Assembly (NCBI GenBank): GCA_022563075.1
Contig: JADFOC010000219.1
Location: 1 to 5,490 of the forward strand
DNA: 5,490 nucleotides
Direction: 5' to 3'
DNA from: Pseudomonadota bacterium
Lineage (GTDB): Bacteria > Pseudomonadota > Gammaproteobacteria > Pseudomonadales > Pseudohongiellaceae
A program made the position numbers and the translations under genes. This document shows positions 1 to 5,490 of this stretch, one piece after another. How positions within the stretch are numbered: the first letter of the stretch is position 1; each line of letters opens with the position of its first letter. The notes beneath the pieces are model-generated. The model ran no database searches. It saw nothing but the letters and a program-made list of their open reading frames with translations, and was not told the origin of the DNA.

Positions 1-1091
1 TCAATTGCGTTCTCTAGCTCTCGCACATTTCCAGGCCATTGGTATTTTGCGATAGCTCGAATGGCAGCATCGCTAAATTCGAGCATGGGTGTTTTTAAGC
101 GTTGGCAGGTTTTAATCAGGATGGCATCAGCCAACTCCAGAATATCGTTACCCCTGTCTCGCAGCGGCGGAATCAACAGGGTCATGACATTAATGCGGTA
201 ATAGAGATCTTCCCGGAAATATCCATCAATCACCAGTTGCTTGAGATCACGGTGGGTAGCAACGACTAATCGGACATCGACTTTCTTGGATTGAATCGAG
301 CCAACTTTTCGAATCTCGTTTTCTTGCAACACCCGTAGGAGTCTCGCCTGGGCTTCAAGTGGAAGTTCTCCGATTTCATCTAAGAAAAGTGTACTGCCGT
401 CTGCGGCTTCAATCAAACCTGTGCGAGTTGCAGTTGCCCCAGTGAATGAGCCTTTTTCATGGCCGAATAGTTCGGATTCAATCAAATTTTCCGGTATGGC
501 GGCGCAATTAACGGAGATCATTTCCCGCTTTTGGCGGTCGCTCAAATTATGGATAGCGCGAGTCACTAGTTCTTTTCCGGTACCTGATTCGCCATTGATT
601 AGCACTGTGGAAGTGGTAAGTGCTACTTTACGAATGCGACGGAATAGTTCCAACATCTGTGGACAATTGCCAATCATCCCAAATACCGGAGGCTCTAACG
701 CATCAGCAGCCACTTTAGCTGCATGTTTAGAAGTGGCATGTTCACGGATTATTTTGGCTACAGAATCGATTAATTCACTGTGTTCGAATGGTTTCGCAAT
801 ATAATCCACCGCACCCATTTTCATCGAATCAATCGCCGAACGGATGCTCGAGTAACTGGTCATTATTAGCACAGGCGTCTTGGTTGCTTTAATGAGATCG
901 GTGCCAGGTGCACCAGGTAAGCGCAGGTCACTGATTATTACATCGAACTCATCCATGTCATATTTTTCAAGTGACTCTTTTACCGTGCCAGCTTCACTGA
1001 CCCGATATTCGTGGCGCTCAAGCAAGCGCTTTAAAGCGGTGCGAATGACTACTTCGTCTTCAACTACTAAAACCTGATTCATTACTGTCAT
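1..1091 (-). CDS. cbrB: CbrB-like NtrC-family response regulator, sigma54 activator (3' end beyond window)
   Basis: This is a two-component response regulator that should be phosphorylated by the kinase encoded just upstream (CbrA) and then activate RpoN (sigma54) promoters; in Pseudomonas CbrB governs amino-acid and carbon-source use. 363 complete codons are visible. The receiver domain (about 5-120) has the acidic pair E11/D12, phospho-acceptor D55, T78 and K100. The AAA+ domain (about 137-363) has Walker A GESGTGKE at 167-174, the sigma54-contact loop GSFTGA at 214-219, Walker B LFLDEIGE at 235-242, an FREDLYYRINV stretch at 292-302 with candidate arginine fingers, and a sensor II WPGNVRELE stretch at 352-360. 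The Fis-type DNA-binding helix-turn-helix is missing because the window ends; roughly 110 residues should follow, given about 478 residues in Pseudomonas CbrB (from memory). Start: ATG at 1091 is preferred because AGAAG lies 4 bases upstream. An in-frame ATG at 1082 gives MNQVLVVEDE, which matches the family N-terminus better but has no ribosome binding site. The gene begins 20 bases after cbrA. The family is certain; the cbrB name rests on the neighbours and receiver sequence. Confidence 0.92.
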   Translation of the reverse strand, partial: MTVMNQVLVVEDEVVIRTALKRLLERHEYRVSEAGTVKESLEKYDMDEFDVIISDLRLPGAPGTDLIKATKTPVLIMTSYSSIRSAIDSMKMGAVDYIAKPFEHSELIDSVAKIIREHATSKHAAKVAADALEPPVFGMIGNCPQMLELFRRIRKVALTTSTVLINGESGTGKELVTRAIHNLSDRQKREMISVNCAAIPENLIESELFGHEKGSFTGATATRTGLIEAADGSTLFLDEIGELPLEAQARLLRVLQENEIRKVGSIQSKKVDVRLVVATHRDLKQLVIDGYFREDLYYRINVMTLLIPPLRDRGNDILELADAILIKTCQRLKTPMLEFSDAAIRAIAKYQWPGNVRELENAI

Positions 1092-1095
1092 GACA

Positions 1096-1101
1096 CTTCT
1101 T
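1096..1101 (-). promoter_or_regulatory. Ribosome binding site of cbrB
   Basis: AAGAAG on the minus strand ends 4 bases before the ATG at 1091. It is a modest Shine-Dalgarno match with slightly short spacing. It favours 1091 over the in-frame ATG at 1082, which would sit 13 bases away. It lies in the 20-base gap after the cbrA stop, so no separate promoter fits between the two genes, although one inside the cbrA 3' end cannot be excluded. Confidence 0.5.
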
Positions 1102-1111
1102 AATGAGATTG

Positions 1112-4066
1112 TTACGTATTGGTTATCTGCTCCGGGTCTTCGACGGCCGCTTCAGATTCGCCATGATAACAGGGAAACCGCAATATTACTTGTGTGCCGG
1201 TGCCCTTGATTTTGTTTACCGGGCTAATTATATCAATATCCCCGTCTAAATCTTCAACTATGCTAAATACCAGGGACAATCCCAAGCCCGTGCCTTCACC
1301 GGGCTCTTTGGTGGTGAAGAATGGGTCGAAAATGCGATCTCTGATGGCTTCAGGGATACCGACCCCTTCATCGGTAATTACTATTCTTACCTGATCGTCT
1401 TCGATTTCCGCTTGCAGTGAAATTTTGCTATTTGCTTGACTGGCGTCTCTGGCGTTGTTGATTAAATTGACCAACACTTGCAGAAGCCGCTGGGAATCGC
1501 CAAGGATTTTCGCGGCTGGGTCACAATCAATCTGGTATTGTAAAATCTTACTTTTCTGGTCGAGCGACATTAGAATCTCGGCTTCGGCGAAGCAGTCTAT
1601 TATAGAAACTACTTCTTTCTCGTATTGAGTTTTACCGGTACCGGCGTGGGCGAAATTAACCAGTGATTGCAAGATTTTTGAAGTGCGATCAGTTTGTTCG
1701 ATGATTTGTTTGGCCAGCTTGTGCAACTCATCATCCTTATATTCGTCGCGTATGGTTTGTGCCAGGCATGCGATACCAGTTATAGGATTACCGATTTCGT
1801 GGGCTACTCCTGCCGCCAGCCGACCGATTGAGGCGAGTCTCTCACTGTGGCTTAGCTCTGCTTCTAATATTTCTGTCTCGGTAATATCCTCCAGTAAGAT
1901 TATTACACCTTCAGGACTTGCATCTTGTTCACCAGTTTTTTCTATGAGTGCCTTATGCAAATTTACCGATTTCTTGTGACCATTCAATTCAAAATTGTGC
2001 TTGTAGGAATGATTCGCATCTTCTTCAATAAAATTGAGCAACAGGGATACCCAAGGTTCGGCTAAGTCGGTGACTTGCGAACCGACTACGTCTGCACTAC
2101 TAATGCCTGTGAATTCTTCAAGTGTGTGATTCCACATGACAATTTCATTGTCGAAGCTTAGAGAACATACACCAAGGGGTAGGTCTAATAGTATTTGCCG
2201 ATGATATCGCCGCAGGTTGTCCAGGTCAGCGGCCATACCAGACAAATTACTTCGATAAGCTTCGATACGACTTTCAGTCATCGCCAAGTCAGAACTACCA
2301 TGGCCGGAAACGATACTATAAGGCAAGTAGCCATCCATCAGTTCCCTGGCGATAGAAGGGCCAAGCAGCCCGGAAAGATTGGCCTCTAGCCTGCCCCGTA
2401 GTAGCTTCAGTGCATAGGGTTGGCGCTCCTCGATAACCAGGTCCAAATCCCTGAGCGCTTGCATGACTTCCCGGGTAGCCGTCTTGTTACCCAGGGGTTT
2501 GCTCAGACTCTTGATGAATTCGTCGGGAGATTTAGCCACCAGACCACTGCGTTTGCGTCGCTGGATCGTGTCTAAGGCACAAATATCAGCTGCATTGCGT
2601 TCTTCGTCAGTGGTAGTACTACGCAGGGAGACTGCGGCAAACAACATGCAATTGGCGATCAAAGAAAGTGCTGCTATCTCGCGCCAATTTATTGAAACTA
2701 ACGAAAGCGGATTGGTTTCAAGAAAAATGGGTAGCATGAGAAACACAAACCAAATCAAAACTCCGGCTGAAAGACCTGCAAGAAATCCCTTTTTATTCGC
2801 CTGCGGCCAATACAGTATGGCAATTATGCCAGGCAAGAACTGCAGACAGGCGGTAAAGGCGACAGTACCTATTATTTGGATACTAATGCGATCCTCCAGT
2901 AAATAGTGAAACAGAAAACCAGCCCAGATAAGTGCGGTGATTAGGACTCGACGTTTCCAGAGTAACCAGAGATAAATGTCGTTCTGCGCAGTTGGTTGAT
3001 AAATTGGCAGGATCAAATGATTCAAACACATATTCGACAGTGCCAGGGTAATAACAATAATCAACCCACTAGCCGCGGAGAGCCCTCCCAAGTACGCGAT
3101 TAAGGTAAACACCGGTGCTTGATATTCTTCGCCAATAATAAGTGGGAAATAGTCGGCCTGTATGTTGCTGCCGGATTGCAGGCCGGCCCAGAGGATGGGA
3201 AGTATTGGTAGGCTAATTAACAGGAAGTACAGTGGTAAACCCCAACTGGCGTATGCTAACGCCCGTTGGCCATTATTCTCGTTAAAGGTGACATAAAACA
3301 TATGGGGCATGGCTACCGATGCGGTGAAGAACAACAGCGCCATCACATGAAATGAACTGAAATAATTTGTTTCCTTCAGGCTGGTTAATAATTGCGGTTG
3401 CTCCTGTAGCCATTGGCTCATCCCATCAATTCCTCCGAATCCCCCGAAGATCGCGAAGGCACCAACAGCCAGAAAGGCGAGCAATTTAACCAGAGATTCG
3501 AAGGCAATGGCCATCACCAGCCCTGCATGTCGCGTGCGACCGCCACGCCCCGAAGTTCCGAAAAGAATGGCAAATAGCGTAATGATGATACAAAAGACAA
3601 ACGCCAGAGAACCTTGCGGTGCTGCTGGGGACAGAATATCTGCAGTGTCGGCTACCGCTCTGATTTGCAATGCAATGAGTGGCGTAACCCCCACTAGAGT
3701 AACCAGAGTGACGATAGTGCCAACCCAAGGAGAGCGATAACGAAATGACATCAAATCGGCCAGCGAACTCAGTTGGTAAGTTCGGGTCAGCTCCAAGATG
3801 GGCCGGAGCAGCAGGGGAGAAAGTAAGAACGCCAGTGATATTCCGATCGAATGTGCCAGGTAGCCGTAGCCGTCTCTGAGGGCATTGCCGACAGACGTGT
3901 AATAGGCCCAAACGCTAGCGAACACCCCTAAGGAAAGCACGTAAACTATCGGGTGGTGTACAATTCTCTCGGGTATCCAGCCACGATCTGTGATGAATGC
4001 GATACCGAACAGTAGCAGCAGGTAGCCGCTACCGAGGCCAAACAGGGTGGTCAGTTCATAATTCAT
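1112..4066 (-). CDS. cbrA: CbrA-like sensor histidine kinase fused to a sodium/solute symporter domain
   Basis: This is an inner-membrane sensor kinase of 984 residues, the usual length for CbrA, and partner of the regulator downstream. About 13 membrane helices of an SSS/SLC5 symporter fold run through residues 6-482. They include the stretch AFESLVKLLAF (188-198), which I recall as typical of transporter-type kinases. A cytoplasmic helical linker (about 485-590) sits where the STAC domain is found in this family. A short probable coiled coil (about 595-625) leads to a PAS domain (about 626-735). HisKA carries H756 in AHEIGNP. HATPase_c has the N box N867-A875 (N871), G1 box DEGVGIP (899-905), F box DPFFTTK (914-920) and G2 box GEGTGLGL (923-930). 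All catalytic motifs are intact. In Pseudomonas, CbrA both transports histidine and signals nutrient state; the ligand here is unknown. The ATG at 4066 lies inside the upstream small ORF and has only a weak AAGA as ribosome binding site, which suggests translational coupling. No frameshift is seen. Kinase and symporter domains are certain; orthology to cbrA is inferred from architecture and synteny. Confidence 0.94.
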   Translation of the reverse strand: MNYELTTLFGLGSGYLLLLFGIAFITDRGWIPERIVHHPIVYVLSLGVFASVWAYYTSVGNALRDGYGYLAHSIGISLAFLLSPLLLRPILELTRTYQLSSLADLMSFRYRSPWVGTIVTLVTLVGVTPLIALQIRAVADTADILSPAAPQGSLAFVFCIIITLFAILFGTSGRGGRTRHAGLVMAIAFESLVKLLAFLAVGAFAIFGGFGGIDGMSQWLQEQPQLLTSLKETNYFSSFHVMALLFFTASVAMPHMFYVTFNENNGQRALAYASWGLPLYFLLISLPILPILWAGLQSGSNIQADYFPLIIGEEYQAPVFTLIAYLGGLSAASGLIIVITLALSNMCLNHLILPIYQPTAQNDIYLWLLWKRRVLITALIWAGFLFHYLLEDRISIQIIGTVAFTACLQFLPGIIAILYWPQANKKGFLAGLSAGVLIWFVFLMLPIFLETNPLSLVSINWREIAALSLIANCMLFAAVSLRSTTTDEERNAADICALDTIQRRKRSGLVAKSPDEFIKSLSKPLGNKTATREVMQALRDLDLVIEERQPYALKLLRGRLEANLSGLLGPSIARELMDGYLPYSIVSGHGSSDLAMTESRIEAYRSNLSGMAADLDNLRRYHRQILLDLPLGVCSLSFDNEIVMWNHTLEEFTGISSADVVGSQVTDLAEPWVSLLLNFIEEDANHSYKHNFELNGHKKSVNLHKALIEKTGEQDASPEGVIILLEDITETEILEAELSHSERLASIGRLAAGVAHEIGNPITGIACLAQTIRDEYKDDELHKLAKQIIEQTDRTSKILQSLVNFAHAGTGKTQYEKEVVSIIDCFAEAEILMSLDQKSKILQYQIDCDPAAKILGDSQRLLQVLVNLINNARDASQANSKISLQAEIEDDQVRIVITDEGVGIPEAIRDRIFDPFFTTKEPGEGTGLGLSLVFSIVEDLDGDIDIISPVNKIKGTGTQVILRFPCYHGESEAAVEDPEQITNT

Positions 4067-4232
4067 CGGAATCTTGCTCTCGATGGGCCCAGCTGCCTAC
4101 CATCACCACTAGAAAACCTATGATAAAAGGTCGATACCAGGCGCCATCTGGCTGATTGATCCAATCGACACTGAGTAGAAACAATAAATAGATAATGACC
4201 AAAAGAATCAATATGGAACGGGGTATGTACAC
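4056..4232 (-). CDS. cbrX: CbrX-like small two-helix membrane protein, GTG start, overlapping cbrA
   Basis: This 58-residue ORF fills the space between gluQ and cbrA and ends in TGA 11 bases inside cbrA, in another frame. The protein begins MYIPRSILIL. One strongly hydrophobic helix spans about 6-22, a short polar loop contains DW and GAWYRP (about 23-35), a second helix spans about 36-48, and the tail is charged (HREQDSDEL). Charges suggest both ends lie in the cytoplasm with the loop outside. Start: GTG at 4232 has GGAA 7 bases upstream, and the in-frame stop before it is the gluQ TAA itself, so little extension is possible. Pseudomonas has a small ORF at exactly this place, cbrX, reported to be translationally coupled to cbrA; assignment rests on position, size and overlap, not on alignment. 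Its molecular role is not known to me. By architecture it resembles the small two-helix partners (DUF485, DUF4212) encoded beside other SSS symporters, but that is only an analogy. Confidence 0.78.
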   Translation of the reverse strand: MYIPRSILILLVIIYLLFLLSVDWINQPDGAWYRPFIIGFLVVMVGSWAHREQDSDEL

Positions 4233-4239
4233 AATCGAA

Positions 4240-4243
4240 TTCC
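4240..4243 (-). promoter_or_regulatory. Ribosome binding site of the small cbrX-like ORF
   Basis: GGAA on the minus strand lies directly after the gluQ stop and ends 7 bases before the GTG at 4232. Its spacing supports GTG as the start; the next alternative, TTG at 4211, would remove most of the first membrane helix. Confidence 0.45.
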
Positions 4244-4244
4244 G

Positions 4245-5159
4245 TTATTCCAATTTATCCTGCGGGATATTAGCTAACTTCGGTACAGCCTGTATATCCC
4301 AGTTCTCTATGCCCCATTGCAACTGTGACTGCGCAGTGGCGAATTGTGTAGGCTGCGGAGGTGATTGACCTAGAAATTGCAGTGTTTGGTGAATTAACTG
4401 CGCCGCATTTTTCAGATCGATGGGTGCGGCAAAATGCTGTTTGCTGAGTTTTTGCCCCATTTCGTTCACGATGACTGGCACATGCCCATACCTGGGTGTG
4501 TGGTATTGAAGCCTTTGCTGCAAAAATATTTGTCGGGGTGATGAATCAATTAGATCGAATCCTCGAATGACATGGGTAATTCCCTGATACTCATCATCCA
4601 CCACAACGGCGAGTTGATAGGCGAATAAGTTATCTTTTCGGCGAACTACAAAATCACCAGTTTCGATGCCAACATTCTGTTGGTAGGGACCCTGTATGAA
4701 ATCATCGAGGTTAATCTTTACCGATTCAGTTTTAAGTCGAATCGCAAATTCTTGCTGTGGTGGGGTAATTCGCTGCCGACAAGCCCCATTATAAACCGCT
4801 CCCATCGCCTTGATTTGTGATCGCGTGCAATCGCAATTGTAACAGAACCCGCCCTCTTGTAAGCGCGCTAGAACTTCTGTATAGGCATCGAGGCGGGAGC
4901 TCTGATAAAGAACTTCGCCATCCCAATCTAAGCCAAGCGTGGTCAATTGCTGCAATATTTGCTCAGCAGCCCCAGGTGCTTCACGGGGGGGATCAAGATC
5001 TTCCATCCTAACTAACCAACGGCCCCCATTGGCTCTAGCATCAAGATAACTTGCTACCGCTGCAATTAGAGAACCGAAGTGCAGAGGACCCGTGGGTGAG
5101 GGGGCGAATCTTCCAACGTAAGGGAGGATTTCGTCGTCGCGGTTTGGCTTGGACATCAT
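4245..5159 (-). CDS. gluQ: Glutamyl-Q tRNA(Asp) synthetase (GluQRS)
   Basis: This cytoplasmic class I aminoacyl-tRNA synthetase paralogue activates glutamate without tRNA and transfers it to the queuosine base at wobble position 34 of tRNA(Asp). It is 304 residues, the normal length for GluQRS and far shorter than glutamyl-tRNA synthetase, because it lacks the anticodon-binding domain. The start of the fold shows GRFAPSPTGPLHFGS (16-30), with HFGS as the HIGH signature. A zinc site fits C109-x-C111-x11-Y123-x3-C127, the GluQRS pattern. KLSK at 237-240 is the KMSKS equivalent. The start is a tandem ATG ATG (5159 and 5156) without a visible Shine-Dalgarno sequence; an in-frame stop upstream and no other start codon in between leave little choice. 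It follows dksA, an arrangement common in gammaproteobacteria, and its stop is 12 bases from the next ORF, so it is probably co-transcribed with the cbr genes. Confidence 0.96.
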   Translation of the reverse strand: MMSKPNRDDEILPYVGRFAPSPTGPLHFGSLIAAVASYLDARANGGRWLVRMEDLDPPREAPGAAEQILQQLTTLGLDWDGEVLYQSSRLDAYTEVLARLQEGGFCYNCDCTRSQIKAMGAVYNGACRQRITPPQQEFAIRLKTESVKINLDDFIQGPYQQNVGIETGDFVVRRKDNLFAYQLAVVVDDEYQGITHVIRGFDLIDSSPRQIFLQQRLQYHTPRYGHVPVIVNEMGQKLSKQHFAAPIDLKNAAQLIHQTLQFLGQSPPQPTQFATAQSQLQWGIENWDIQAVPKLANIPQDKLE

Positions 5160-5285
5160 GAGTAGTAGAGTGACGCGGAAAATAGAACCGCTGATTTCTC
5201 GTTAGTTACTCGATATGAAAAATGAATTTGGAGCGGCTCAGCTGACTTCAGTCACGAGCTGATTTTGCATAATGGACGCGAGAAT
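5160..5285. other. dksA-gluQ intergenic spacer, no clear promoter
   Basis: These 126 bases are the only non-coding gap of any size in the window. Apart from the hairpin near dksA there is a weak 4-bp inverted repeat, GCGG (5175-5178) with CCGC (5188-5191), just upstream of the gluQ start. I found no convincing -10/-35 pair with proper spacing and no GG-N10-GC sigma54 element on the minus strand. gluQ and the cbr genes may be read through from dksA, or use a poorly conserved promoter here. Confidence 0.4.
5238..5262 (-). other. Interrupted hairpin in the dksA-gluQ intergenic region
   Basis: On the minus strand TCAGC, a three-base bulge TCG, then TGAC, loop TGAA, GTCA and GCTGA form a nine-pair stem with one bulge, 23 bases after the dksA stop. 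No T-run follows directly on the minus strand (ATTTTTC comes about 15 bases later), so it is not a classical Rho-independent terminator. On the plus strand the stem is followed by TTTT, but no plus-strand gene is present to terminate. It may be an attenuator, a 3' end stabiliser for dksA mRNA, or chance. A terminator between dksA and gluQ has been described in Shigella, which makes the position worth noting. Confidence 0.35.
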
Positions 5286-5490
5286 TTAGGCACCTAACTG
5301 CTTTTCCTTGATCTCATCCAGGGTTTTGCAATCGATACACTTATTCGCCGTAGGCCGGGCTTCCAGTCTCTGAATGCCTATCTCTATTCCGCAAGATTCA
5401 CAATAACCATAATCGTCTTGAGCGATAGCCTCCATGGTACTATCAATTTTTTTGATAAGCTTCCTCTCGCGATCACGAGTGCGTAATTCA
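5286..5490 (-). CDS. dksA: RNA polymerase-binding transcription factor DksA (C-terminal part)
   Basis: The last 67 residues of DksA are present; the 5' part lies beyond the right edge (the whole protein is about 150 residues). DksA binds the RNA polymerase secondary channel and, with ppGpp, adjusts transcription in the stringent response. The fragment begins [10 protein letters not shown], the end of the second coiled-coil helix, followed by a four-cysteine zinc finger C-x2-C-x17-C-x2-C (fragment residues 30, 33, 51, 54) in the contexts GYCESCG and CIDCKT, then a short C-terminal helix ending in KEKQLGA. All four cysteines are present, so this is the classical zinc-containing form, not a C-minus paralogue. 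The coiled-coil tip with its catalytic acidic residues is outside the window. Identity is very secure even from this fragment. Confidence 0.96.
   Translation of the reverse strand, partial: ELRTRDRERKLIKKIDSTMEAIAQDDYGYCESCGIEIGIQRLEARPTANKCIDCKTLDEIKEKQLGA

Noticed and set aside
421..804. Open frame of 127 codons on the plus strand
   Set aside because: It is antisense to the AAA+ and receiver parts of cbrB, whose motifs are all intact; the translation looks like a shadow and has no ribosome binding site.
1092..1111. Possible Hfq/Crc A-rich target (AACAATCT) before cbrB
   Set aside because: It matches only part of the AAnAAnAA pattern and is too short to support a claim.
2463..2906. Open frame of 147 codons on the plus strand
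   Set aside because: It is antisense to the last symporter helices and linker of cbrA; low-complexity composition typical of antisense frames, no recognisable domain.
3486..3911. Open frame of 141 codons on the minus strand
   Set aside because: It lies within cbrA in another frame, covering the conserved symporter helices; the protein is Arg/His/Cys-rich with no recognisable domain.
5238..5266. Rho-independent terminator on the plus strand (hairpin followed by TTTT)
   Set aside because: No plus-strand gene exists in the window to be terminated, the stem is bulged and the T-run is only four bases.
1..5490. Mobile element, CRISPR array, prophage or defence island
   Set aside because: No transposase, integrase, regular repeats, tRNA or atypical gene content is seen; gene order is a conserved housekeeping synteny.

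Overview
The window reads as a chromosomal, vertically inherited locus of a gammaproteobacterium. All genes lie on the minus strand, in transcription order from right to left: dksA (only its 3' end is present), gluQ (glutamyl-Q tRNA(Asp) synthetase), a 58-codon two-helix membrane ORF, cbrA (transporter-fused sensor histidine kinase) and cbrB (NtrC-type response regulator, cut by the left edge). This order matches, from memory, the dksA-gluQ-cbrX-cbrA-cbrB(-pcnB) neighbourhood of Pseudomonas and relatives. The base composition looks moderate by eye (not counted) and the proteins are clearly not those of a high-GC pseudomonad. A marine or soil non-enteric gammaproteobacterium is likely, but the genus cannot be named from this window.

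Layout: 5286-5490 is the C-terminal zinc-finger half of DksA. Bases 5160-5285 are the only sizeable intergenic gap (126 bp); it holds an interrupted hairpin but no obvious promoter or classical terminator. From 5159 leftwards the genes are packed. gluQ ends 12 bases before the GTG start of the small membrane ORF. That ORF overlaps the cbrA start by 11 bases. cbrA ends 20 bases before cbrB. This looks like one transcription unit with probable translational coupling between the small ORF and cbrA. No stretch above 300 bases lacks a gene.

How the genes fit together: CbrA carries a complete 13-helix sodium/solute symporter (SSS/SLC5) domain, a linker region where the STAC domain is expected, a PAS domain and an intact HisKA/HATPase kinase core. 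CbrB has a receiver domain with its phospho-acceptor Asp and a sigma54-activating AAA+ domain with a GSFTGA loop. In pseudomonads this pair controls carbon/nitrogen balance and amino-acid use. gluQ (tRNA modification using glutamate) and dksA (RNA polymerase cofactor in the stringent response) are nutritional-state genes too.

I see no mobile element, CRISPR array, tRNA, rRNA or defence system. The least ordinary element is the small membrane ORF at 4056-4232: it has a non-ATG start, is too short for common ORF cut-offs, and is physically locked to cbrA.
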